64,000 nt of DNA from SKKC01 sp046542845 (GTDB taxonomy: Bacteria > Spirochaetota > Spirochaetia > DSM-27196 > SKKC01), in contig JBKHAN010000010.1 of the NCBI GenBank assembly GCA_046542845.1, positions 5,816 to 69,815 of the forward strand. The letters run 5' to 3'. The translations under genes were made by a program, and so were the position numbers. Position 1 is the first letter of the stretch. Each line of letters begins with the position of its first letter. This document shows, piece by piece, positions 1 to 7,764 of the stretch. The notes under the pieces were generated by a model. The model was not told where the DNA came from, did not search any database, and worked only from the letters and a program-made list of their open reading frames with translations.

Positions 1-641
1 TCGACGATCTCTATTCGTTTCAGGAGCCGCTTGTCGGACTTGGCCCCTTTTTCGACCATCTTTGCGCGAAGCTCTGCGGACAACGCATCGAGGTCAAGCT
101 GTTCAAGAAGCGTGCGCACGGCTTCGGCACCGATGCCGGCGGAGAAGATATCTCCGTAGCGCTCCTTGGCCTCCATGAACTCGTCTTCCGTAAGCAGATC
201 CATCTGCTTGAGATCGGTGTCTCCGGCGTCGATAACGATGTACTTCTCGTAGTACAGAATCGAGCGCAAGGCAGCAATCGTGAGATCAAGAAGGAGCCCC
301 ATTCTGCTCGGTACGGACCGATAGTACCAGATATGGCTGACGGGTGAGGCGAGCTCGATGTGCCCCATACGTTCGCGTCGAACCTTGAAGTGCGTTACCT
401 CAACGCCGCAGCGATCGCAAATGACCCCTTTATAGCGGATGCTCTTGAACTTGCCGCAATAGCATTCCCATTCCTTGGTGGTCCCGAAAATTCGCTCACA
501 GAACAGGCCGTCCTTCTCGGGGCGCAAGGTCCGGTAGTTAATGGTTTCGGGCTTCTTCACCTCGCCGTAACTCCACGCCCTGATCTGGTCGGGTGAAGCG
601 AGGTTAATCATTATGCTGTCGAAATCCTGAATATCTCTCAT
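1..641 (-). CDS. rpoC: RNA polymerase beta' subunit, N-terminal part (cut by window edge)
   Basis: This is the start of the largest RNA polymerase subunit; 213 codons are visible and the gene runs off the left edge. The protein begins MRDIQDFDSIMINLASPDQI. It carries the N-terminal zinc site as a CYCG pair followed about 16 residues later by CDRCG, and then the family block GHIELASPVSHIWYYRSVPS. The ATG at 641 has an AGGAG ribosome site seven bases upstream. That site overlaps the rpoB stop codon, so translation of the two subunits is probably coupled. Only 10 bases separate it from rpoB. No disruption is visible in the part present. Confidence 0.97.
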   Translation of the reverse strand, partial: MRDIQDFDSIMINLASPDQIRAWSYGEVKKPETINYRTLRPEKDGLFCERIFGTTKEWECYCGKFKSIRYKGVICDRCGVEVTHFKVRRERMGHIELASPVSHIWYYRSVPSRMGLLLDLTIAALRSILYYEKYIVIDAGDTDLKQMDLLTEDEFMEAKERYGDIFSAGIGAEAVRTLLEQLDLDALSAELRAKMVEKGAKSDKRLLKRIEIV

Positions 642-651
642 TCGCGGTCTC

Positions 652-3600
652 CTAGAAATTCGTGCCCTGACGATTGATAAGCTCTTCGTCCCGCTCAGTC
701 AGCGGAACCTGCTTACCCTTGCCGTCGTATATTGAGATATCAAGCGCAAGACCTCGAAGCTCCTGCACCAATACATTAAAACTTTCGGGCACGCCGGCTG
801 CTGTCGACGGCTCGCCCTTGACGATACTTTCATAGATCTTCGCACGGCCGTTCATGTCGTCACTCTTGATCGTGAGGAGCTCCTGAAGCGTGTTCGCGGC
901 GCCGTAGGCCTCGAGCGCCCAGACTTCCATCTCTCCAAGACGCTGCCCACCGAACTGCGCCTTTCCGCCGAGGGGCTGCTGCGTTACAAGCGAATACGGA
1001 CCCGTTGATCTCGCGTGCATTTTATCATCTACAAGGTGATGAAGCTTGAGCACGTACATGATACCGACCATGACGGGGTTCTCGAACGGTTCGCCCGTCG
1101 CTCCGTCGCGGAGCACAACTTTGGACGACGCTTCAAGACCCGCGGCCTTCAGTTTCTCCGCAATCTGTTCATTCGTGGCACTCTCGAATACCGGCGTCGA
1201 ATACCACTCGTCGAGCATGTGCGCCGCCATGCCAAGTTCCGTTTCGAGAATCTGCCCGAGGTTCATGCGGCTTGGAACGCCCAGCGGGTTCAGACAGAGA
1301 TCCAGCGGAGTCCCGTCGTCCATATAAGGCATATCCTCTTCCGGGAGAACCCGGGCAATGACACCCTTGTTTCCGTGACGACCGGCCATCTTATCGCCTT
1401 CCTGCAGCTTGCGCTTCGTGGCGACCAGTACTTTCACGACTTCGTCCACGCCCGGCGGAAGATCATCGCCCTCGCTGCGGCGCAGTCGCTGCACGTCAAT
1501 GACCGTTCCGTCGACGCCGTGGGGTATACGAAGACTCGTGTCCCTGACCTCTTTTGCTTTTTCACCGAAAATCGAGTTCAGCAACTTGAACTCAGGCGTC
1601 GTCTCGGTTTCGCTTTTGGGGGTAACCTTACCGACGAGAATATAACCGCTGCCGACCTTGGCGCCGACCCGCACGATGCCGTCTTCGTCTAACTGATCGA
1701 GCGCTTTCTCGCTTGTGTTCGGAATATCCCGCGTCAATTTCTCCGGCCCGAGCTTTGTCTCCCGGACGTCGGTCGAAAACTCCTTGATGTGGACACTGGT
1801 AAAAACGTCGTGCTTGACAACACGCTCGCTGATAAGTATCGCGTCCTCGAAGTTATATCCGTTCCAGGGTACAAACCCGACAAGTATATTACGCCCGAGA
1901 GCAAGCTCGCCCTTGAATGTTGCGGGCCCGTCGGCGATAACATCTCCTACCTTGAGTTTCTGCCCTTTACTCACAACCGGCTTCTGGTTGTAGCAGGTGT
2001 CCTGGTTCGTACGCTGGTACTTGATCATCCAGTACTCGTCGCGGTCATCCTTGTTCTTCGCATCGTCCGGCCGCACGATTACTTTCGTCGCCGACACGTA
2101 TTCGACGGTACCCGCCCTCCGCGCTTTCTGAAGGACGCCCGAGTCGTAGGCAGTCTTGCCTTCCATACCGGTGCCTACTCGCGGGGGCTCGGGGAACACA
2201 AGCGGAACAGCCTGCCGCTGCATGTTGCTGCCCATGAGCGCACGGTTCGCATCATCATGCTCAAGGAAGGGGATCAGCGACGCGCTCACGGAAATGATCT
2301 GCTTCGGTGAGACGTCCATGTATTCGATGTCCTGAGGAGGCTTGGTTGTGTAATCGCCGTTTTTGCGAACGGAGATCATTTCCGCCTGGAATGCACCCTT
2401 CTCGTCGATGGGAGCATTCGCCTGCGCGATAAAGTACTTCTCCTCGTCCATCGCCGAGAGGTACTCGATATCGCGACTCGCAACGCCGTCCTTGACCCTG
2501 CGGTAGGGCGTCTCGAGAAAGCCGTAGTCGTTGACCCGCGTGTAGTTCGCGAGACTCACGATGAGCCCGATATTCGGGCCTTCCGGCGTCTCGATTGGGC
2601 ACATGCGCCCGTAATGCGTGTAGTGGACGTCGCGGACCTCGAATCCCGCGCGGTCGCGGCTCAACCCACCCGGACCGAGCGCGTTGAGACGACGCTTGTG
2701 CGTCAGCTCGCTGAGCGGATTCACCTGATCCATGAACTGGCTAAGCTGGGAGGAGCCGAAAAACTCCTTAATGGCAGCCACCACCGGTTTTATCGATATG
2801 AGGTCCTGCGGTTTGATCGTATCCGTCTCTTTCAGACTCATACGCTCTTTTGCGATTCGCTCCATTCTGCTGAACGCGGTTTTCAGCGAATTCGCAAGCA
2901 GCTCACCGACGCTGCGGACGCGCCGGTTTCCGAGGTGGTCGATGTCGTCGACACTTGCCTCGCCGATATACACCTTGATGAGAAATCGCATCGTGTTGAC
3001 GATGTCTTCTTTCGTCAGGATATGCTCTTCGAGGCCATTCTCGTAATCGAACTTCTTGTTGAGTTTGTACCGGCCCACGCGACCGAGATCATACCGGCGC
3101 GCGGTAAAGAACATGGAATTAAAGTCCTTTTCCGCACTCTCAAGCGTAATCGGCTCGCCCGGCATAATGACCGCGTACACCGCGGTCAGCGCATCCTCCT
3201 TGGTCGGTTCGTCAAGGCCTGCATCGTCGCGGGTGAACTTGCTTTCTTCCCGCTCGAAACAGTTCAGCAGTATCTGCGAGTGAAGACTCTCGACATTCGC
3301 AGAGTCGATAACTTCGACCTCGGCGACGCCGCTGTGTATCAGTTCGTCGACGTCGTGAGGATGGATCTTGTCACCTGCCCGATAGAGCTTGCGGTCCGCG
3401 CCGTCTTCGTCTTTCACCCATACCGCACGGGCAAAAACCTCCCCTACCAGCGCTTCTTTGTGCTCCTGACTTTCGCCGACAACACGGCTGACACGCTTGT
3501 AGAACAGGTCGATGATTTTTTCGCGACTGTCAAACCCGAGCGCCCGCAGAAAAAGCGTTCCGAGAATGCGCTTTTTGCGGTCCACCTTTGCGTAAATGAG

Positions 3601-4155
3601 CTCCTTCTTCTGATCAATTTCGAACTCGAGCCATGACCCGCGATAGGGAATAATCCTGGAGCTGTAGACACCCTTCTCGTGACTGAAAATGACACCGGGA
3701 GAACGGTGGATCTGGCTGACTACGACACGCTCAGCACCGTTGATAATGAAGGTGCCGCGTTCGGTCATGAGCGGAAGATCGCCCATATAAATATCTTTCT
3801 GCCGGATCTCACCCGTTTCGTTGAACAGCAGGTTGATGCGCGCCTTGATCGGGACCGCGTAGGTGTGCCCTTTCAGCTTGCACTCCTGCTCGGTGAGTTT
3901 GATGTTCTCCTCGTCGAGGGTGTAGTGATCGTACTCAAGGCGCATATCTCCTGCCTGGCTTTCGATCGGGAAAATGGTCTGAAAAACCTCTTCAAGACCC
4001 TGCTCCCGAATCGGCTCACCGGAGAGCATGCATTTTCTCTGCAGGAATCGTTCGTAACTGGCCAGTTGCACATCGACAAGATCCGGAAGCTCCATCACGA
4101 TGTCTTTTGCGGTTCCGACCTGTGTACGGGTGATCGAATTTCGACGATCAAACAT
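652..4155 (-). CDS. rpoB: RNA polymerase beta subunit
   Basis: A complete 1167-residue beta subunit, close to the usual spirochaete length. The rifampicin-binding segment starts near residue 466 (FFGSSQLSQFMDQ) and continues through LTHKRRLNALGPGG. The KMAGRHGNKGV block of the catalytic face lies near residue 920. The residue equivalent to E. coli Ser531 is Asn491 (codon at 2683-2685). Asn there is known from other spirochaetes and is linked to natural rifampicin resistance. The ATG at 4155 starts MFDRRNSIT. The gene lies 152 bases after rplL, with a hairpin in that gap, and 10 bases before rpoC. Confidence 0.98.
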   Translation of the reverse strand: MFDRRNSITRTQVGTAKDIVMELPDLVDVQLASYERFLQRKCMLSGEPIREQGLEEVFQTIFPIESQAGDMRLEYDHYTLDEENIKLTEQECKLKGHTYAVPIKARINLLFNETGEIRQKDIYMGDLPLMTERGTFIINGAERVVVSQIHRSPGVIFSHEKGVYSSRIIPYRGSWLEFEIDQKKELIYAKVDRKKRILGTLFLRALGFDSREKIIDLFYKRVSRVVGESQEHKEALVGEVFARAVWVKDEDGADRKLYRAGDKIHPHDVDELIHSGVAEVEVIDSANVESLHSQILLNCFEREESKFTRDDAGLDEPTKEDALTAVYAVIMPGEPITLESAEKDFNSMFFTARRYDLGRVGRYKLNKKFDYENGLEEHILTKEDIVNTMRFLIKVYIGEASVDDIDHLGNRRVRSVGELLANSLKTAFSRMERIAKERMSLKETDTIKPQDLISIKPVVAAIKEFFGSSQLSQFMDQVNPLSELTHKRRLNALGPGGLSRDRAGFEVRDVHYTHYGRMCPIETPEGPNIGLIVSLANYTRVNDYGFLETPYRRVKDGVASRDIEYLSAMDEEKYFIAQANAPIDEKGAFQAEMISVRKNGDYTTKPPQDIEYMDVSPKQIISVSASLIPFLEHDDANRALMGSNMQRQAVPLVFPEPPRVGTGMEGKTAYDSGVLQKARRAGTVEYVSATKVIVRPDDAKNKDDRDEYWMIKYQRTNQDTCYNQKPVVSKGQKLKVGDVIADGPATFKGELALGRNILVGFVPWNGYNFEDAILISERVVKHDVFTSVHIKEFSTDVRETKLGPEKLTRDIPNTSEKALDQLDEDGIVRVGAKVGSGYILVGKVTPKSETETTPEFKLLNSIFGEKAKEVRDTSLRIPHGVDGTVIDVQRLRRSEGDDLPPGVDEVVKVLVATKRKLQEGDKMAGRHGNKGVIARVLPEEDMPYMDDGTPLDLCLNPLGVPSRMNLGQILETELGMAAHMLDEWYSTPVFESATNEQIAEKLKAAGLEASSKVVLRDGATGEPFENPVMVGIMYVLKLHHLVDDKMHARSTGPYSLVTQQPLGGKAQFGGQRLGEMEVWALEAYGAANTLQELLTIKSDDMNGRAKIYESIVKGEPSTAAGVPESFNVLVQELRGLALDISIYDGKGKQVPLTERDEELINRQGTNF

Positions 4156-4211
4156 ATAGTACCCTCCCGGGATTCAGTAACGTATTGAAAGAAAGAGATA
4201 CCGTAACGCAC

Positions 4212-4254
4212 AAAAACCCCAACCCGCGCATCGATAACTCGATGCGCGATGGGG
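4212..4254 (-). terminator. Hairpin with T-run between rplL and rpoB (partial terminator/attenuator)
   Basis: On the minus strand a long stem forms from arms CGCGCATCGA and TCGATGCGCG around a GTTA loop. It is extended by CCCC/GGGG pairs and followed by five T residues. The shape is that of an intrinsic terminator. Because rpoB and rpoC lie just downstream with no clear new promoter, it probably acts as an attenuator setting the ribosomal protein to polymerase ratio, as is known for the equivalent gap in E. coli. Confidence 0.7.
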
Positions 4255-4307
4255 AACCGTGACGATACGGTGAGAACAGGAAGCTGTAAACTGTCTCGAA
4301 ACGAGTA

Positions 4308-4700
4308 TTACTGGACCTCAACAACGCCGCCGGCCGCCTCAAGTTTCTCCTTGAGAGATGCAGCTTCTGCCTTGTCGACCCCTTCCTTAACAGCCTTTCC
4401 TCCGGCTTCAACGAGCTCTTTCGCCTCCTTGAGACCAAGACCGGTAATCGCGCGAACTTCCTTGATAACGGGAATCTTCTGCCCGTCAGCAATGCCCTTC
4501 AGGATTACGTTGAACTCGGTCTGCTCCTCAGCTTCGGCGCCGCCGGCATCTGCCGCGCCAGCTCCCGCTGCCGCAACCGCCACCGGAGCTGCTGCTGTTA
4601 CACCAAACTTTTCCTCCATTGCTGAAACGAGCTCGCTTACTTCGAGCACGGTCATGTTTGCAATGGCCTCCAGAATGTCTTCTTTTGTCGGTGCTGCCAT
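4308..4700 (-). CDS. rplL: Ribosomal protein bL12 (L7/L12)
   Basis: A 130-residue acidic stalk protein that recruits translation factors to the ribosome. The N-terminal dimerisation domain (about residues 1-35) is followed by an Ala/Gly-rich hinge (about 36-58). The C-terminal factor-binding domain includes KIPVIKEVRAITGLGLKEAK. An AAGGAGAAGG ribosome site precedes the ATG. The 94-base gap to rplJ holds an inverted repeat ACCGGCG/CGCCGGT (4721-4727 and 4756-4762). It may help to raise bL12 output to its fourfold stoichiometry; that role is inferred. Confidence 0.97.
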   Translation of the reverse strand: MAAPTKEDILEAIANMTVLEVSELVSAMEEKFGVTAAAPVAVAAAGAGAADAGGAEAEEQTEFNVILKGIADGQKIPVIKEVRAITGLGLKEAKELVEAGGKAVKEGVDKAEAASLKEKLEAAGGVVEVQ

Positions 4701-4794
4701 ATTACCTTCTCCTTATATGTACCGGCGATAGCAGACAACCCACTGTGAAGACTAACGCCGGTGATGTGAATGTGTTACGCGAGCGCTGAAACGA

Positions 4795-5337
4795 TCAACC
4801 CTCGGATTCTTTCTTTTCCTTTACCGCCTGAAGCGTACGCACCAGTTTCTGGGGAATGGCGTTCAGCACAAATACCAGATTCTGCGCTGTCCCGTTCATG
4901 GCGCTCATAAGCTTCGCAATCAGTTCATCCCGGGACGGAAGCTTGCTGTACGCTTCGATCTGCTCGAATGAGAAGACCGAACCACTGATAAGCCCGCCCT
5001 TGACCTCAACCGGCATGTCCTTGCCGAAATCGAGCAACTTCTTGACGACCGGCCCCGATTCACCACGCGCAAGCGCAACGGCAGTCGGTCCGGTAAGAAG
5101 CTCGGAAACGTCAGGATACTCCATATCGTTGAACGCTATGATCGCCGTACGATTCTTGAGAACACGAAAATCCGCATTCTGCTCGCGGAGCACCTGCCTG
5201 ATCTGGGTAATCTGCTCTACGGTAAGGCCACGGTAATTCGTGAACACGTAGTCACTGACACCTTCAAATCGATCCTTCACCGCCTGCACAGCGGCTTGCT
5301 TCTCCGGATTCAGCTTTGTTGTATATCCTTCAGGCAT
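4795..5337 (-). CDS. rplJ: Ribosomal protein uL10
   Basis: A 180-residue uL10, the base of the L10/L12 stalk that binds 23S rRNA through its N-terminal domain and bL12 dimers through its C-terminal helix (from about residue 135). Family landmarks are VFTNYRGLTVEQI near residue 30 and VLKNRTAI near residue 60. The start codon lies only two bases after the rplA stop, and its GGAG ribosome site sits inside the end of rplA. There is therefore no free leader upstream of rplJ for the usual L10 autoregulatory RNA. If such control exists, its RNA must overlap rplA coding sequence. Confidence 0.96.
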   Translation of the reverse strand: MPEGYTTKLNPEKQAAVQAVKDRFEGVSDYVFTNYRGLTVEQITQIRQVLREQNADFRVLKNRTAIIAFNDMEYPDVSELLTGPTAVALARGESGPVVKKLLDFGKDMPVEVKGGLISGSVFSFEQIEAYSKLPSRDELIAKLMSAMNGTAQNLVFVLNAIPQKLVRTLQAVKEKKESEG

Positions 5338-5339
5338 TT

Positions 5340-6026
5340 CTATGCTCCTGCGTCCGTACTTGACGCGATCTTGACCCCGGGACCCATCGTGGAACTGATG
5401 GCAATCGTATTCACGAAATCACCTTTCGTGTCCGCGGGACGGCGTTTCACGACTTCGCCGATGACCGCCGAGATATTCTCTCTGATCTTCGCCGTTTCCA
5501 TGCTGACTTTACCGACTGCCAGGTGTATGACGCCGGTCTTGTCGCTGCGAAACTCGACCCGACCCTTATTCAGTTCGCCGATGGCTTCCTTGATGTCAAA
5601 GGTCACCGTCTGCGTCTTGGGGTTCGGCATGAGCCCCCGGCGGCCGAGGATCGGTCCAAGACGACCAACGTCTTTCATCATGTCCGGCGTCGCCACAGCA
5701 ACGTCAAAGTCCGTCCACCCTCCACGAATCTTTTCGATCAGGTCCGCGTCTCCGACGTGGGTGGCGCCGGCCGCGCGTGCCTCGTCCGCCTTCTCGCCCT
5801 TCGCGAATACGAGAATTTTCTTGTCCCCGCGAAACTGATGGGGAAGCACCAGCGTATCACGAACCGTTGAACTCTTCTTGAGGTTCAGATTCATTGAAAG
5901 CTCTATGGTCTCGTCGAATTTTGCCGTTGCGAGCTTCTTTACAAGCTCCACGGCGTCCGTCGCCGGGTAGGTCGCAGTCCGGTCGACCGTCTTTACCGCT
6001 TCAAGGTATCTCTTTCCACGCTTCAT
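5340..6026 (-). CDS. rplA: Ribosomal protein uL1
   Basis: A 228-residue uL1 of the mobile L1 stalk. Recognisable blocks are GLMPNPKTQTVT (about residues 130-141), FRSDKTGVIH (about 158-167) and TMGPGVKI near the C terminus. The ATG overlaps the rplK stop by four bases (ATGA), so the two are translationally coupled. In many bacteria uL1 represses its own operon by binding the rplK leader. The 142-base gap upstream of rplK is the place to look for that site, but I could not identify it by eye. Confidence 0.97.
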   Translation of the reverse strand: MKRGKRYLEAVKTVDRTATYPATDAVELVKKLATAKFDETIELSMNLNLKKSSTVRDTLVLPHQFRGDKKILVFAKGEKADEARAAGATHVGDADLIEKIRGGWTDFDVAVATPDMMKDVGRLGPILGRRGLMPNPKTQTVTFDIKEAIGELNKGRVEFRSDKTGVIHLAVGKVSMETAKIRENISAVIGEVVKRRPADTKGDFVNTIAISSTMGPGVKIASSTDAGA

Positions 6027-6460
6027 GATGCAGCCTCCACATTGACGCCCATGCTCCGCGCGGTTCCTGCGACGATTTTCATTGCCGCCTCAACATCGTT
6101 GGCATTGAGATCGGGAAGCTTCGTCTCGGCAATCTCACGCAACTTGTCACGTGAAAGCGTGCCGACCTTTTTCTTGTTCGGTTCACCCGAACCCTTGTCA
6201 AGACCCATTGCCCGCCTGATAAGGACGGCTGCCGGAGGCGTCTTCGTTATGAACGAGAAGCTGCGGTCCTGGTAGACGGTGATCACGACCGGAACGATCA
6301 ATCCCGGCTCCAGATTCCCCGTTGCATCGTTGAACTGCTGCACAAACTGTGGAGCACTCACTCCATGCGGGCCTAACGCCGGTCCCACCGGCGGTGCCGG
6401 AGTCGCTTTCCCGGCGGGCACCTGCAGCTTGATCAACGCTGTGACCTTCTTTTTGGCCAT
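6023..6460 (-). CDS. rplK: Ribosomal protein uL11
   Basis: A 145-residue uL11, part of the GTPase-associated centre. The proline-rich N-terminal block VPAGKATPAPPVGPALG is typical, as is the C-terminal rRNA-binding domain with MGLDKGSGEPNKKKVGTLS. An AGGAG ribosome site lies upstream of the ATG. The gene follows nusG after 142 bases. That gap has no obvious strong promoter or T-tracted hairpin, so transcription most likely reads through from the tRNA/secE/nusG end. Confidence 0.97.
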   Translation of the reverse strand: MAKKKVTALIKLQVPAGKATPAPPVGPALGPHGVSAPQFVQQFNDATGNLEPGLIVPVVITVYQDRSFSFITKTPPAAVLIRRAMGLDKGSGEPNKKKVGTLSRDKLREIAETKLPDLNANDVEAAMKIVAGTARSMGVNVEAAS

Positions 6461-6602
6461 ACTCTATACTCCTTGCGTGGTGCATACGCACAGCCGACGA
6501 TGGTACGCCGCCGTGCTCCCATGCGCTACAGACCAGACCCGTGCCTGATCGTCCAACCTTCTGTCGCGTCTCGTTACCACGTACAACGCAGCGTGGAGCG
6601 CT

Positions 6603-7157
6603 TTATACCTTTTCAACCTGGAGGAAATCCACCTCGACCGGCGTCGATCGACCAAAAATACCGACCGTCACCCGAAGTTTACCTTTCTCCAGATTCACCT
6701 CTTCGACCGTGCCCGCGAAAGAGTCGAACGGACCTTCGATAATCCGCACACTTTCACCGACCACAAAGGTGTCCTTGGGCTTCAAACCCTTGTCACCCTC
6801 GATCTCACCGCTTTTCTGCAGTATGCGTCGGGCTTCTTCCTGCGATATCGGGTGCGGCTTGCCGCTCGCCGAGGAACCGACAAACCCGGTTACTCCCTGC
6901 ACCTTCTTGATTCGCGAACAAATCGCTTTCCAGCCGAGATCCGGGAGATCCATTTCCAGCAAAATATAGCCCGGCAGAAATTTCTTCGTACTGACTTTTC
7001 GTTTCCCGTCCTTGACCTCTACCACCTCTTCAGACGGGACCTTCACGTCGTGGAGGCTTTCACCAAGCTCACCATCGTCGTTGAGAATGCGAAGTGTCTT
7101 TTCGATTTTGTTTTCATACCCTGAATAGGTGTGAAGAACGTACCATGCTTTCGCCAT
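6603..7157 (-). CDS. nusG: Transcription termination/antitermination protein NusG
   Basis: A 184-residue NusG, which binds the RNA polymerase clamp and couples it to Rho or the ribosome. The NGN domain occupies roughly residues 1-115 (AWYVLHTYSGYENKIEKTL at the start). The KOW domain occupies about 130-184 (GPFDSFAGTVEEV, then VTVGIFGRSTPVE). It starts 66 bases after secE in the standard secE-nusG-rplK order. Confidence 0.97.
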   Translation of the reverse strand: MAKAWYVLHTYSGYENKIEKTLRILNDDGELGESLHDVKVPSEEVVEVKDGKRKVSTKKFLPGYILLEMDLPDLGWKAICSRIKKVQGVTGFVGSSASGKPHPISQEEARRILQKSGEIEGDKGLKPKDTFVVGESVRIIEGPFDSFAGTVEEVNLEKGKLRVTVGIFGRSTPVEVDFLQVEKV

Positions 7158-7223
7158 TATTCGCTGCCTGTACTCGTCTGCGAGTGAGTCGGTCGAAGAA
7201 CTATCCCATGCTTGGGCAATAGA

Positions 7224-7403
7224 CTAAAACAGAAAGAGGATCGCCTGCGTGAAAATCAGATCCAGCCCGCCAAGCGCAATGCCGAACAGCACAAGACTTA
7301 CAATCACGACCTGCGTAGAACTGACAACCTGTTCACGAGATGGCCACACCACCCGTTTGAGTTCCGCGTAACTGTCCTTGAAAAACTGGACAAACCTCTT
7401 CAT
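7224..7403 (-). CDS. secE: Preprotein translocase subunit SecE
   Basis: A 59-residue single-span SecE. The cytoplasmic amphipathic helix carries the conserved ELKRVVWPSR block (residues 14-23), and one membrane segment spans about residues 31-58. I start it at the ATG at 7403, which has an AGGGG ribosome site. A longer in-frame reading would run into the tRNA-Trp gene just upstream and is not credible. SecE stabilises SecY in the inner-membrane translocon. Confidence 0.95.
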   Translation of the reverse strand: MKRFVQFFKDSYAELKRVVWPSREQVVSSTQVVIVSLVLFGIALGGLDLIFTQAILFLF

Positions 7404-7426
7404 GAAATATCCCCTTTCTGTAGGAA

Positions 7427-7500
7427 CAGGCCAGGTAGGATTCGAACCTACAACATTCGGTTTTGGAGACCGACGCTCTACCAATTGGAGCTACTGGCCT
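7427..7500 (-). tRNA. tRNA-Trp (CCA anticodon)
   Basis: A 74-base cloverleaf on the minus strand. The acceptor stem is AGGCCAG/CTGGCCT with discriminator G. The D-arm contains the AATTGGTAGAG block. The anticodon stem TCGGT/ACCGA encloses loop CTCCAAA, giving anticodon CCA. The T-arm is GTAGG TTCGAAT CCTAC. The 3' CCA is not encoded. It lies 23 bases upstream of secE and is probably processed from the same transcript. Confidence 0.96.
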
Positions 7501-7568
7501 TCGCGACGCAACTGCCCCATTCGCAGACCACTCCCACTATATAGTCGGGATGCAATGGGGTCAATACG

Positions 7569-7641
7569 AGCCTCCAATCGGACTTGAACCGATGACCCCC
7601 ACCTTACCATGGTGGTGCTCTACCGACTGAGCTATAGAGGC
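7569..7641 (-). tRNA. tRNA-Thr (GGT anticodon)
   Basis: A 73-base cloverleaf on the minus strand. The acceptor stem is GCCTCTA/TGGAGGC, with one G-T pair and discriminator T. The D-arm reads GCTCAGTCGGTAGAGC. The anticodon stem CCACC/GGTGG encloses loop ATGGTAA, giving anticodon GGT. The T-arm is ATCGG TTCAAGT CCGAT. The 3' CCA is not encoded. It is the first gene of the operon. Confidence 0.95.
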
Positions 7642-7658
7642 GTCCAAAGTGTCCGAGG

Positions 7659-7688
7659 AAAATAGCAACAGATCCGTCCGCGTGTCAA
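7659..7688 (-). promoter_or_regulatory. Promoter of the tRNA-secE-nusG-ribosomal protein operon
   Basis: On the minus strand a perfect TTGACA (7683-7688) is followed after 18 bases by TATTTT (7659-7664), preceded by a TGC extended -10. The predicted start would be about 10 bases before tRNA-Thr. The -35 box is one arm of a dyad shared with the divergent pepC side. Confidence 0.6.
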
Positions 7689-7764
7689 GACACCGCGTTG
7701 ACACGGACGAAACTCCCGTGGCACGTTCCGGCGGAAGGAACGCTGTCGCAGCGGAGGTGGTCAG

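Noticed and set aside
2614..3636. 340-codon open frame on the plus strand
   Set aside because: Antisense to the well-conserved core of rpoB; an artefact of GC-biased codon use, with no family resemblance or ribosome site.
7404..7484. N-terminal extension of secE
   Set aside because: The extension runs through the tRNA-Trp gene; the ATG at 7403 has a proper ribosome site and gives the normal SecE length.
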